Part shown: one piece after another, positions 21,606-43,839 of the stretch | Layout of the letters: each line of letters begins with the position of its first letter | Position numbering within the stretch: position 1 is the first letter of the stretch | Assembly (NCBI GenBank): GCA_011009095.1 | Contig: VTPC01000647.1 | Span: forward strand, 51,552 to 115,551 | From: Ignelater luminosus | Taxonomy: Eukaryota; Arthropoda; Insecta; Coleoptera; Elateridae | DNA: 64,000 bases | Direction of reading: 5' to 3' | Notes under the pieces: model-generated | Told to the model about the DNA's origin: nothing | The model's database searches: none | What the model saw: only the letters and a program-made list of their open reading frames with translations | Position numbers and translations under genes: made by a program

Positions 21606-24600
21606 CTGTTACTCAAATTCAGTAACAAAACGGAATTCTTTGTGGTTATGCTTTACTTTACCAGATGTTTTATTTCTGTACCTCAGAGCCAAACTACACT
21701 AAGTTCAATATATTAATTTTACAGGATTTGAAATATTATTTTGTATAACAATCGATGCCACTCCTGTGTTAAATAAGAGTTATCTTTCAAAAGCTGATAG
21801 TTTTAAGTATCAATACATGATTAGTATCAGATAATCAGCTGCTAAAAATTTCTCAAATTCTTTTTTTAAGCTAATTAACGTGATTGGCCACAGAGAAAAA
21901 GTTAGAAAAATAGATGCTAATTTGGACTTAGTATATGTTAGGTTCAGTGAAATTAGAATAAAATGAATAGTTAGAATCTGGGCTTACCTGCCTTTGGCTT
22001 AAGACTTAACATCAGGGTATGGGGACAGAAAATCGCCACCAAATTTATAAGTAAATAACATTGTTATCTTTCAGCTAAGATGAACTACAACTCATTAGTA
22101 AGTTAATAAATTTCTGTATTACAAAATCACTACCTTAGAGAGCTTTCCGAGATTTTTGATGACCTCTTGCTGTCTATTTAGCATTAACTGACACTTCCAT
22201 CTGCCATAGCAAGCCATCTTGTTTCATGTTTCTTCAGAAGTCCCCAATTAGTTAAAATTATGGTATATTGTCGGTTTATTTTTAATAAACGGTATATCAG
22301 GTTTACGTGATAAACTGGATTTGGTCAGAAGAACTTGCTCAACTAATTTTTCTATTACTGTTTCGCCTTTGAATTCATTTTGGAGACAGTTGTTAGTGAA
22401 ATAACATCACTCTCTCTCTACTTTTCAAATATATGTTTAGCTAAATTCTCCATAAATTCCGTTATCAAGTACGTCTTTCTCTTCTATAATATTCTCCTCA
22501 TTGAATTTCTTTTATTTTTAGATCTTTTCCTGTACTATCCCAAATCATCATAAGTTACTTTTTTGAAACATCTAAGTTCACAAAAGTGATTTACAACATA
22601 TTCTTGCTCGTTTTTAAGTTTACTCTAAAATCCGGCAATCAGTTAAAAGCAGTTGTTTTCATTTCGAATCTCCATTCCACTCAATACAACAGTTTAAAAA
22701 CAAAACATACTACAGTTAAATACATGACAAGTGTAACAAACAACAAAAACAAATCTCACAGCAATCTAGACGCCCATAAGCAATTTACAGACCTGCAAAG
22801 TCTATGACGATTTTTTGTCCTCACACCCTTAGTTTATAAACGCTAATTTTATAATGATTTACGATTTAAGATTTTTAACTCAATTCTGCTAAATTTGGAC
22901 TTAACATAGTTTGCCTCTGGAGTACAGATTTAAAAAAGGCATGTATGTACTTATTCTTATCTGAAAGCTTATGCACTCATATATGCATTTTGAAAAATCG
23001 GCTCTATACAGCACAATGTTTCCTGTGGCCATGTTTTTAGCATTAACAGACCAGGAATAAATCCACTGGGAACACCAACCCATCTACTCATTCACACTTC
23101 ATCAAATTCTGATCCATAGATATGTCCGTCAGTAGAGGTTACTATTGCATTTTTCAAAGATATCGAAATAACACCAAGGTATTTTGCTCATATGTTTAAA
23201 GAACCAGTAGAATGAAGTTTTTATCTTTCCAAACTTCGCCTCTAGCAGTCATGAAAAATCAGTCCAAATTCAATTGTAAAAATATTTTTCTCAATAGCAA
23301 AAGGAGATAAGCAAGTTGCATTTGCGAATTTGTAAAAAAGAATGCGTTTTCCCCATGCAAAAGTTTTCAGATGAAAAAGAAAAGGCGGTCGCCCATTCTG
23401 ATCATTTTAGAAAATTGGCGAAAAATGCCAAACATTCACCGATCTTAACAAAATTCGAATATGTGTTAGGTAGAAACTTCTAGGCAAGATTAATGTAGGT
23501 GCAGTTCGATCATCTGTATTTCTCCACCCTCTTCCCCGGCATTTAAGAAGAAATGTGTTTTCCGACATATCTTCAGAACAAAACGTCCTGTCGAGATGGG
23601 GCTTTTTGTGGTGAATGCTACTCAGCATATTAGCCAAGTTTGGACGATCCTCGATTGTTTTTTAGTTTATCTAAGATATTTCAGAAAACTTTGACCACTT
23701 TTAGTAAAATGGTCTCTACTAACAGCATTTGATACCTTGAATACAAATCTGAAGAAAAGATTGCAAAATAGATTGTTGACGAGTTGTGGATGAAAAACCT
23801 CAAAACGATGTAAAGGAATCGTGTAATTCACATTACGAACTTTAAATGCACAAAAAAGCTTATTTAACCTAACCTAGCCAAATCCCTAGGGCAATAGACT
23901 ATTTCGGCCAATATTACCGACTTTTGTTAAAGAAATCTCATTTCGAAATTTTGCAGTTGCACTGTGTTATCACTAGAAATAAAAAAAATCTAGAAAAATG
24001 TATTAGACAAAGAATTTCTTGATTCTTCTTAAATGTAATTCGTTTTTTCTGGGTTTTAGATTTATTTTCAACTATACAGGGTAGTATTTCCTAAAAATTT
24101 TGTTTTCTTCTTCTAAATGAAACACTTCATTTGCTTTGTTTTCGTGTCAATATTGAGATTCTAAAACACTAGAATAAGAATTTAAGTACTGTAATCCCAG
24201 AAGTAAAAAACCAGGAAATTTTACGTTTCTTTAACTACTTATGGTCTCTAATAAAGTATACCAATAATACAATATGTTGAACCATATTAGCAATCGTACA
24301 ATAACAATCTCTTTTTAATTATTCGAAAAAGACAAAGACCATAAAAAATTAAATTTTGTAATGGTTTTCTTTTCCTGATCTCAGTTTAATAATAACGAGC
24401 ACGTAATAACAAAAATAAGTCTAAACCACCTACTTAAACAAAATAATGACAAGAAAGGAAAACGTATTTATTTTAACTTGGCATGAATTTCATTTTATTT
24501 TTTTAAGTAACAAGCTGATGTTACTCAATTCCGCAGAAGAAATTTGTATTCAGTTTATTTACTGATGCGTTCAGTATCGTGCAATGCGCGTTATGTTGAA

Positions 24601-24972
24601 AGGGTATTATTAATTTATGTTTAATATAATGTTATTCTATCCTTCTTTAATGTTCATTATACTGATTATGTTGTCAAAGACAAAAGGAAATTAATAAGGA
24701 ATACATATACTATATGAAATTTATTTTAATTGTCCTTGCTGCATAATGTTTATACTTATAAATGTATAAAATGTCATGCCAATTAACAAAAATATTGTTT
24801 TATATACCTGTTAACATTGCTCATTTTTCTTTATTTTTTAAGATGAAGACAAATGTGATAACTAGTATCAACCCAAAACCAGATCAACAAGACAAACATG
24901 TTTTTCTTTTTCAAATTCGTGCTTTCTGTTAAAAAATGTTATAGTTAGGTGGTTGTACTTCAGTCACTAGAC
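21606..24972. other. no gene recognised
   Basis: AT-rich intergenic DNA up to the TDH start. Open frames at 22586-22807, 22901-23083 and 23407-23637 lack domain features, codon-usage support or splice context. Any promoter or 5' UTR exon of TDH should lie in the last few hundred bases but is not recognisable. Confidence 0.45.
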
Positions 24973-33545
<8,573 letters not shown>

Positions 33546-33570
33546 AGTAATAACAAACCATCTAGTGTAT

Positions 33571-33576
33571 AATAAA
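33571..33576 (+). terminator. candidate poly(A) signal of TDH
   Basis: AATAAA 26 bases after the TDH stop codon, repeated imperfectly just downstream. Confidence 0.6.
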
Positions 33577-33616
33577 AATAAAATAAAAATATTAATATCA
33601 TTAGAAATAATAAAGA

Positions 33617-36600
33617 TTAGTGTTCCATTTCTTCAGAAAAAACTTCTTCTGTTTTTGATGTATTGAATGACTTTCTTGGTTGTTTTGGTACAGATGGTCC
33701 TGGTTTTACACCATCAAGTAAAGCTCTGCTTTCTTCAAAGTACTGATTTGGATGATTAATAACATTTTTACTTTGTTTTCCATGAATATATTCAAAATAT
33801 TTGGTGCATGCTATTTGGTAGTGCATGTTTTTGACTAACTCTGTTATTTCTTCAATACCTTTAAATTTAAAACAATTGTAAATAAATATCAACATATTTT
33901 GTTTGATAATTGAATAATAGGTGTATTGTTAACTGTTTCTAAGAAGCATTTATTTAAAGTTGGCCCTGATGTAAAATGTTAAAAGAGAAATTTTACCTTG
34001 GCTACTAACTCCATATTGAGACAACTTCTGTTGCAAGTGAATGATATCAAAATGTTTGAAAGGACAACCATGATGTTCTCCAGATCCAACACTGTTATTA
34101 ATAATCTTCATGCAACTGTATGGTGAATAATTAATCATACTTCCAACTTTACCAAAATGATGTTTTACTAAATATGAATATTTCTTCTCAAACGTACTTT
34201 CATCTATTAGTTTCGTAAACTCATCATGCCAAAACTTCATAGCATCTTCAAATGTAACACCTATGGCTTTAATAAACAAACCATACTGCATACGACAACC
34301 ATGTTTCATGTGATGTGTAGCACGGAATGTTTCGTGTATATAACGCATGCACATAGGAAAATGTTTGCGTGAATATTGATCCAAGTATTCAATATCGATA
34401 ACATCTTTGTTTTCTGGTGTGGAATAGTCACGACCTGTGTAACTTAAATGGATATTTGTCAGGAGATTGTTTAGACGATCATCATCCAAGAGTGGTATTT
34501 TACGACTGGTGTACTATAAAGTAGAAATTATTCAATCAAAATTAATATTAATAAACCAAAGATCTTTGGTTGGAGTGTAGATTTGATATTGCACCACTTT
34601 GGAAAATTCAATTTTACTTGAAAATGGCACATCCTATGAAAAATACAAAACTGCACATTTTGTCTTGAGATTATTCAATTTCAAAAATGAGATAATTGTT
34701 TTTTTCAGTGGTGTACCTAACATAAACTTTTCAAAAGGTGTTTTCACGCCACTCTACATCTTCGCCTATAAATAAAGTTGGAAAAAATCATGATTTATTT
34801 GATTTTTATTAATTTTATGTTTACATTAAACTAATTCAAGTGACAATGCATCTATGATTATAAAAAGAAATGAATAACCACCACCATAGTCTTACTTTAA
34901 TAAGAATGGTGTAAGATCTTTAAGTAGTCAGCTTCCTTAAGCAGCTTCTCGAGGAAGTAGGTTATAATAATCGATGAGCTTTTAAATTTTGCTAAATGAT
35001 ATAAAAATATTAATCATACATAATCACACTGAACAACAAAAGTCATGTAGAGTTTTATCTGAATATTTCATATTGTTCTCAAAATTAAACCAATTCTACA
35101 CTCTGTATACCCTAGTCTATGAGGCGATTGTATATAAACATTAAATGTTTCTTTTGTACCTATTAAGCCTCCTTGGCAGCAGTATGTAAAAGTGTTTCTA
35201 TGTGAAAATCAGGCCAAAGGGATCAATTAATAATCGTCGCTTGAGAACAGAAAGTTCAACAACTTTAAAATTTATTTACCAACTTAACAAGAAGCTATTC
35301 CCTTTAAACAAAATAATATTGCATTTTATTTTGTTGGTATTAAGTTACTTAACAACTTTCACCTGATTTGAGTAAAACTGACATAACCAACAATTTGAAG
35401 ATTTAGTTAAAATTACAAACTAAAATATCGATCACAAATATAATTAGAGTGCATTGAAAAATAAAATCTTCACAGGACTTGAGACTTTTCAAGAAAAGAA
35501 ATATCTTGTCATATCTCTTGATTAATATTACAGTAAAAACCATTGTACGGCAGTGGTTAACATCATGAATAAAAGTCCAAAACACCAATTTAAGATCAAA
35601 AGTGTATGTGCAACAGAATGTTCAAATTCTTCAGGCTACAAATGCACCACCATAATAAGTTCAGTTCCTTTTTTATCCCTACGTTCAATAAGGTGTAGGT
35701 ACGTCTGACACCTATTTTTGCTTGGGATTGTTTCTTAGTCCTGTCACTAAAATAATAATCCCAAACTGAATGACAAGAACAAAGGATGATCTTGAGCAAG
35801 AATAGCCATCAGAGGTATCTTACCAAACGCAGGATATGTAAACGTTACTTTATCTTGATTGAGGTTATGTTTATAATAAACCTACAACAAAACATGAAAA
35901 CATAAGAAATGGATGACAGAAATGATGACAATAACTTCTAGCTGCAATAAAGGCAGAAAAAAATATAAAAGTAAATCATCCAGTTTAAGACGAGCTTTGC
36001 ATGTATGCAATAGTTTAGTTTAGCCGCAAGTATATATTATATTCTTCAGTTCTTTAAATCTATTTACTATTTGTTTTTCAGTCCAATGAGAAACCCTACC
36101 TTCAGTAGATCAAGTAAAATAAAATTTTCAAATTGCACAGGCTGAATTTCATTAAAGACAAGAATTTATGGGCATAAGAAAAATTTGCTGAGAAATAGCA
36201 ACAATTTTTGCTAAACAAGAACATTTTAATGATTCTGTGATCGATCCTTATTTAAAAAAATAATGGAATATTTTGACAAAGAAGAATCATCATTACGACA
36301 TGAAAATACCATTGGGGACAGAAATTCAAAACGTGGAAAGCTGTATTAGATAAAATGTTTCAGAAATGCATTGATATTCTAAAGAAACTGCTATGACAAA
36401 AATGTGTATCAGCAAGGTGAAAGTGAGATGTAGGATGATTAGAATGAAGTTATGAGTTATTGCTGTCTAAAAAATTATTCATCAATTGCTCACATTTTTT
36501 ACATTTCATTAAGTCAAAACATTTTTCAATTTGGTTCATTTAATTCGAAATGAACATTTTTATTCACAGTAATAAGATGAACATAGTTCATTAAATGTGT

Positions 36601-37967
36601 AAAGATTTTGTGATTTCTAAATCAGGTTGATATGCCTAGTGTGCCTTGATATTGTTTTATTAAATGTCATTTTTCTAATGGGAGAAGTGTGGACACACTT
36701 GTCAAACAAGAGAGACATGGCAAGTGTAAAGGATAGAATAAGAATTTACTGTTAAAATTTTTCTTCTTTCCTTTACACCCACAGTGAGAGCAGAGAGCTA
36801 AGGTATAGTTTTGTCTCTCTTCTTTGACAAGTATGTCCACACTCTACCCACTAAAAAAATGACGTTTAATAAAACAATATCAAGACATTAGTAATTTTGA
36901 AGGTTAGAATTGAAGAAGGAAGACCTTGTTATGTCAATATGACAGTAGTAATCTTAAGGTAATTTTACTTAGTTATAAGAGTCTCATGGTCTATATGTGT
37001 ACTATTTATTCTGTTCTTTAGATTACGGTATGCTTTGTAATTACATTTCTTGAATTTTAAATTTAATTAGCTTTATCTTCTATACTTTTATTGTGCTAAT
37101 GCATTAGGATACTGCATCTTAAGATTCAAACAGATTTATCTCTTCATTAATTTTCTATTTAATTTGGAAATGTAGATTTCATGTCATCAATTAATCAGTT
37201 TAAAACTAATAAAAATAAATAAGTTACAAATGTACAATACTTACTGTAAGAGCTTCACTTAATTGTGCTCTAAACACAGATAAAATGCTAGTAACCAATT
37301 CAAAATCTGGAATATACGCATATCCATCACGAATAAACACTTTCCTGTTCCTCACCAAACTAAACACTTCAATAAATGGTACTTTATAAAAATTAGTTAT
37401 ATCAACATCAGTGATTCCCGCAGTAGATTCATACAGTTGACTTCTAATATCTTGTTTTTCATCCCAAGAAAGAGGTTTATATGTTAACTGATTTAAATCC
37501 AAGAATGTTTTTATCCCTTCAGGCTTTAGTTCACGAAATCTCAACTTGAACCATTCCTGTTCACGTGCCAAAAACCAACGTCGTAACTCCTCAGATCTAC
37601 AGTAAGCTAGACGTAATATGAAATGCGATAAATGATCAGCTCTGCGAGCTTGAAGGTTCACCATTTCATCTCGACTCGGTTCTAACAAATGTAAGAATTT
37701 CATTAGTTTCTGTTTCCTTAAATCACTTTTAACTGCATTATTCCAATCTGGTGAATGTAGCTTATGACCTTTTTGTGTGGCTTGTTCCAGGAGTCTTAAT
37801 AACTGTAATCTTTCAAGAGCCAAATCTTCAAATTCAGATAGGGTGATGTTATTCTTAATTGGTACATTGTACATCTGCAAATCGTGAGGGTAAAGCTCAC
37901 TTAAGTTATCTGTTATTACTTGTTTTGGAACTTTTCGATTCTTGCGAAGCCCTGTTTTAAATTCCAT
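33617..37967 (-). CDS. PRIM2: DNA primase large subunit
   Basis: Three exons, 37967-37245, 34513-33997 and 33858-33617, join in phase into about 493 residues, close to the ~509 of the human protein. The product is the regulatory, iron-sulphur subunit of the primase heterodimer in the DNA polymerase alpha-primase complex, needed to make RNA primers in the nucleus. Seen in order: LYPHDLQMY near the N terminus, RRADHLSHFILRLAYCRSEE, FYKVPFIEV, then LSYTGRDYS opening the C-terminal domain. The four cysteines that hold the 4Fe-4S cluster are present in MCMRYIH, YSCMKII, HGCPFKH and IACTKYF. The start is the first methionine of the open frame and matches the family. A 2.7-kb first intron carries a MITE. 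An E2F-type site lies 72 bp upstream. No lesion is seen. Confidence 0.96.
36645..36884. mobile_element. 240-bp MITE in PRIM2 intron 1
   Basis: Inverted arms of about 70 bp begin cttgatattgttttattaaa and end with the complement. Inner blocks such as gtgtggac and gtctctctt are also shared. No coding region, no obvious target duplication. Confidence 0.78.
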
Positions 37968-38038
37968 GATTATTTTTAATTTATTTAATCAATTTTAACC
38001 ACTTTCAACATAACCTTGATAAACACACACAAAAGTTA

Positions 38039-38049
38039 TTTCGCGCCAA
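38039..38049 (-). promoter_or_regulatory. E2F-type site upstream of PRIM2
   Basis: The minus strand reads TTGGCGCGAAA, which matches the E2F/DP consensus TTTSGCGC on both halves. It is 72 bp upstream of the PRIM2 start codon, inside the 196-bp spacer to HYDIN. S-phase genes such as primase are well-known E2F targets, so this is a plausible cell-cycle element. Confidence 0.6.
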
Positions 38050-38150
38050 TATCACAACCCGTTGCATTATGGGTAACATACAAGGTGTAGTAAATAAGTA
38101 CACACATACGAGGGGTACGTTATAAATAGTTAAACATTATTTTACTAAAT

Positions 38151-38156
38151 TTTATT
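38151..38156 (-). terminator. candidate poly(A) signal of the HYDIN-like gene
   Basis: AATAAA on the minus strand eight bases after the stop codon, implying a very short 3' UTR before the PRIM2 promoter. Confidence 0.5.
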
Positions 38157-38163
38157 TTATAAT

Positions 38164-41100
38164 TTACACAGATAAATCTCCTTGTAAATAATAAATCCAT
38201 TTTATATGTGATAATTGTGTTTCATTACAACATACAACTAGTTTACCAGTAATGGGATATTTTTGATCAATAAGAACTTGTAGATTTTTTAAAGGCAGTA
38301 GGCTGACTATAATTTTGATATCCTTCCGTGCTTTTACAATTTCCGACGCAGATTTTAAATTAAATATCGCTGGTTCAACGACAAAATCAAAAGTTTTTAT
38401 TTCATCAAAAGGATTCTTAAACATAATTGTTGTATTTCCTCCTGGTTTAATAAAGTAGGGTCCTTGTGGCTTTGGTAAACTACAATTTCCAATTAAGGGA
38501 TATCTAAAGCAAATTTTAAAAATAAGAATAAGACGGTTAACAATGATTTAAATAACGTTACATATATGTTCCAGTAACCGGTGAACTTAAAGTTAAACTT
38601 GATTGAATATTTCCAACGCAATTGGGTTCAAAATAAATATCAAATTCGCCTTTACATTTTGGTAAGACGGAAACGGATTTATCTAAATAAAATATATCCG
38701 GGTGTTCCATCTAGATAAAAATAAAGACGTATACAAATTTTTGTGATAGATTATTTCAACAATGTTATACTCACCTGACAAATAAATTCTGCCTGATAAG
38801 CTGATTCATTAAATAAAATTGCCTTTTGGGAAACAACCTGTCCCAAACTACCAGAAAAATATACGTATGGTTCGGGTATCGGGGGATGCGCCGTTAAGAC
38901 GAAATTATATGGGTAACTTCCAAGCTCTTTTGTTGATACATCAACGTGAGCTTCAGTTACACCAAGGAGCAATGGATTGTATTTTATTACTAATAAATAC
39001 TGTAAATTTTTGTTATTAAATTACAGAAGATATCTTAGCATAATTTGATTACCTCTGAATAGGGCGGTACTGTAACAGGACTCTCAAAGCTTAACTCAGA
39101 CGAAGATGAATGCACAGTAAATACTACAAGAGTTTTGATAGGATTCTGTAGAGTTAATGTATGAGTTATGGGAACACGTATGCACGTAGTCAGATTTATA
39201 ACATCCAAAATAGGAGATTTTGTAATGACCAATATAATCTCGTAAAACAGATATTCTCCGCTATCTTTATTTTTGAATATGACCTACCAAACAGTTGCAT
39301 CAAAAGATTGATTTTTATTAGAATGTTATTATAGTTACTTTGAATTTTAATGTTCCTTCATTTAGAACATAAATTGTCCACGTATAATCTTTTTGGCTTT
39401 GAGGTAAAACATCTATAACTGTATTTCCAGTCAACTTGTAGAGTGTTTTATTAAGTGAAGCAGTTGGCATTGTATTTTCAGTAAGGACAGAAAATTTTTG
39501 AGCTACTTTTAACCAATTTTTCACTGTTAATATTTCACTGTGATACGTCTTGCATGTTATTTCCCTGGTTATTGTTTCTACAGGGGAAGGCGGTTGTGCT
39601 GTTCCAATCAAACCATATACAAGACCCTGCCCTTCAGGTAAGTTGAAAAATATTGAAGCCTAAAATGTAGATGAATATTTATTGATATTTACATATGGAA
39701 ACTAAAGTAAGAATAGAAGACCTCATGGGGTTTTGCAACCGACATTATTAATGGCTTGTATGTGACTTCGCAGCTATGCGTCGATCGTGCCTTTAGCACT
39801 AAAATCTCTGGGGCTATAAAATATTGACCGTTGATTGTAGGAGTAATTTCCCATATTTGCCCAGTTCTAGTTAACAAAAAGTATTATTCATAAAAAATAT
39901 TACTGTGCAACAGTTTATCTTATTACGGGTTGCAAATGGTTATTTCTTTTCTATCTATTTCTCTTACTGGACAAACAAACTTGATGATTTCTTTAGGTGG
40001 TGGCATGTCAAAGCAAGAACCACTAAGGATTAATTCTAGTTGTTTTGGAAAACCTTCAATTACACATTTTGCCTGAAAAAGGTGTGTTTTATTACAAAGT
40101 CGTAGAAATCTAACAAGTTGCTATATATATTATTGAATGTCCAAATTCTGTTCACTGGTACACCATAATCAAATATTTTATGAAGAATCTAGTTAGACAG
40201 GATTAGGAAGATAAAGACGTTTGCTTCGATTTCTCCATGATATTGATAGTATCAGCGATAGTAGCTCGGTAAAAATAAGCTTTGACCTGCAACTAATTAG
40301 GGAAAAGCTGAATTTTGTCATATGTTTAGATCTCATTACAAGGAGTAGGTATTCTCCCAAGTCTTCGCAAGTGTAGGTAGTTGGTAGTAGGCAGTGATTG
40401 ATGGGTAAGATACAATAATATTTTATCTAGATACAGATATAGATAAACAAATGTTTTTTGTATCTAGTAACAGATACAAGATATATCTTCATAATTATAT
40501 CTAGATTCAAATACATAATGTAATTATCGTATCTAGATACAGTATCTAAATACTTTGTATCTAGATAAGTAGGTTATTTGTAAATCTCTTTGGACTTCAA
40601 ACCAGTTTTATTTATTATATTGTGCTATACTGTGTAAAATATAAAACCAATTTAAATAAAGATGGATCAAATTAGAATATAGTCACACATTTATTGTATC
40701 TACCCATACAATTTGCTGACTCAACTTACCGATGCATTTTGCTGACTAAGCATGCAGATGTGTGAAGCAAGAGGTGTCTCGAATCAATTTAATATTAAAA
40801 CGAATAAAATTCTAGTGAAACGACTCTATAATAACAAAGATAATCAAGTATGGCAGTCACTATGTTGAATCGTAAAGATGTGGTGTATTCATTTGTTTTT
40901 AGAAGAATTTAAAATGTTTACTACAGTATGCAAGTTACAACTAAATATCATTTATGTAGTACCAAAAATAAAAGTTTCACCTTTGTTTGAAGCAGACACG
41001 AAATCTGTGTTGGTTTAAACTTTACTATAAACGTTACAGATGTACCAGTTGCAATAAATCCTTCCTTGGGTGTTATCAAAAAACTTATCTGTGGTCTTTC

Positions 41101-43839
41101 AAAAACCCATTTAAATCTAAAACACACGCTTTTGAAACCTGTGTTTTTTAAGGAAAATACTACTTACGGAGCACCAATGTCACCTTTATTGTGCAAGACA
41201 ATTTTTTGTTTACTAAAACAACCTTTTATAACACTCCCAAAAGCAACAAAATCTTTTTCTAATGTAAAATAGGGTGCAATGCAACAACCCTTAAATACGC
41301 ATAATGTTTCAATATTGTCTTGTACTTGATAAAACACCTAAAACGTGCGAAATAGAAAAAAAGAAGAACAAAGAGTGAGATAGGTTATACTTTTTCAGTA
41401 AATGCTTTCATGCGTTCCGTTGGTGAATATTTGATTACAAACTGGTTAGTTTGTTGGGGTGCTATTCTTATGAATTTTTTTGGAGAGAATGTAACAAATT
41501 GATAGATAAGCCTTTTTTCTCTTTCTTCAGGTGACTCTACATGCTGTTTTACTTCACTACAAAGAAATACAGAATGTATCAATTTATGCAATAATGCCAG
41601 CCTGATGTAAGTCGATACATTTTAGAAAGTATAGTATTTGAAAATATGAATACAAGAGTAATCCTAACCTTTCTACCAGATCTTTACTGTGCTTCTTGCT
41701 TCCTTTCGTGCTTTCTTTTTTATTACTTTTGTCATTCTTCTTGTCATTTTTTTCAGTTTTATCTTTCTTGTTACCTTTATCTTTTTTAGCATCTTTTTTA
41801 TCACCCTTTTCAATACTTTTCTTACCTTCAGGCCTGAAATAAGTTAGAGATAAAACAAAACCCTTTCAAAAATAGACTTATATACTCACACTTTAGCTTT
41901 CTTATTTAATAGAACTGGTTCCTCTTCTACTTCAAATTCTGGTTTTAAAATCTTCTTCGGCCGTGAAAAGTATGGCAGCCTATCGTAAAGATCGAGAATT
42001 ATATCTACTGATGCCGTGCTGTTATTTACAACTTTTATGGCTTTCGTTGCGGTTTGTCCCACTGCAACGCAACCCAAATTGATGAATTTATCATGCGGAT
42101 CCAACAATTCAATGAAACATAAAACACCTTCGCCATGAATCTTCAGTGTATGTAATTTGGAATTTACATAGAATTGTATTTCTGCAAAGTATTTTTTAAC
42201 CTCATGCGGATTGAAACTGATCAAGATTTGTTCTGACTTTTTAGGATCAATCTGCTTCGTTTTGAAATTGGTTAATAAATAGTTTTGAGTTGGCATTTCG
42301 CATTCTAGCCTAAACACAAAAACCAAAAAATCTTAGGACGTACCTACCAAAATTGTCGAACTTTAGATATTTTTGAAATGTGTGTACTTACATAACTGGC
42401 GCTTCATCATTATTTGTAAATTCTACCATTTTCTTATAATAGGGTGAATCTTCTTTTTGTATCAAACAGGGCCCAAAATTGTATTCGTCAAAAGAAAATG
42501 TAAATAGCGAATGTACAGCTGTTCCCATCAAATGAATCACATAAATTGGGCCGTAACTTATCTAAAAGCAGTTTTTGTTCTATTTATTACAACTTGTAGA
42601 CATTACTAAATAGACATTAAAGAGGTATAGAACAAATTAATAGAGGATTTGTTTTTTCTTCGATTGCACGGTATGTTGCAATATTACTAATATTAAAGTT
42701 TTAAATTAAACTGCAAATTTACCATGGTTTATGGGGTCAGGAATTTCAACTGAAAGGTTTTACACAAATAATATTTAAACAGTTCAGAAAAGATTTCCAA
42801 AAATTGAAATTTCTAACATATACCAATGCATAGACCTACCTCCAATTTAATAACAAGTTTTTTTATAACAACTTTAGTCAATGGCGTCACACTCATAATT
42901 GCGTTTGTATCATCTTTACTTTTTATATAACCTTTATTATCATTAAACATAATTTTAACTTTGTTAGCAGCTGTGTTTTCTTTTATACTCCATGTATAAT
43001 AAAATCCAGTCACACCAATGTTAGAAATAGTAAAATTAACCGTTTGCGTCAAATGTGGTACCAACTAAAAACGTTTAAATACTTACTGAATGAAAACAAT
43101 TTAAACATTTCAAACCTCACAGTTTTCATCTCTAGCGTATTAGCGTTTCGCGAATCTAAAGTAATTTTGCATCCATCATCTGACTCGTAAAATACAACTG
43201 GTTGTACTTCAAAACAACTTGCAGTTACACTTAAAGATAGTGGTTTTCTCATCTTTTCAACCATACATTTCAAGTTAAAACTTAGCTCTCCCATTCTTAT
43301 TGGATGAAAACCAATCCTACAGTAGAACAGGCGATTTTAACCTGTTATAAAATTTCTTCCATTTTTGTCTACTTACCTGATTTGTTGTTCACCATGAGGC
43401 TGCAATATCCCTTTCAACGGATCTACAGTTAGTGCCTGAAGTCGTGCTTCAGAATACAAGGAATCCTTTTTAAACTTAAAATCTACTTCAAAATTCTCAT
43501 TATTTTTCAAGTGGATATATTCGGTTATATCAATTCCAGTGACGGTAGGTTTCATTAGAAGGTGAGGGCATGTGAAAGCGATGTTAGGTTCTCTTGCAAT
43601 ACCAGCCAATAAGAATGTTCTGCTCAAATTATATTTCTGAATGTAGAATCTATAAAAGGCTTCAAATGTTCCGGTTGATTGTGGAAGGAAGCTGAATGTT
43701 GCTTGAGCCATTTTTCCCTTCTCGACATAACCTTCCAGTTTGTGACAGTGAAATAGTGATATGTTCTCACAGTTTATATCTGCTGGGATCCATTTGTATG
43801 AAAAGCTTTCACCGGTTGGATTTATTATATTAAAAGTCC
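38164..43839 (-). CDS. HYDIN: HYDIN-like exons, 3' block
   Basis: Exons in order of transcription: 43839-43377, 43316-43121, 43064-42841, 42561-42392, 42309-41890, 41833-41669, 41556-41391, 41337-41168, 41115-40981, 40072-39927, 39866-39722, 39659-39338, 39283-39053, 38999-38775, 38710-38562 and 38503-38164 (stop). Introns are mostly 40-85 bp, a few near 250-280 bp, with one of about 0.9 kb (40073-40980). Exon 41833-41669 is almost entirely lysine-rich low complexity (KKDAKKDKGNKKDK type). It sits where vertebrate HYDIN has a short loop between two domains. The donor after 39722 (GTCTTC) is weak and is the least certain border. Family landmarks include REPNIAFTCPHLLMKP, LLDPHDKFINLG, KGCCIAPYFTLEKDFVAFG and LPKPQGPYFIKPG. 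Confidence 0.85.
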
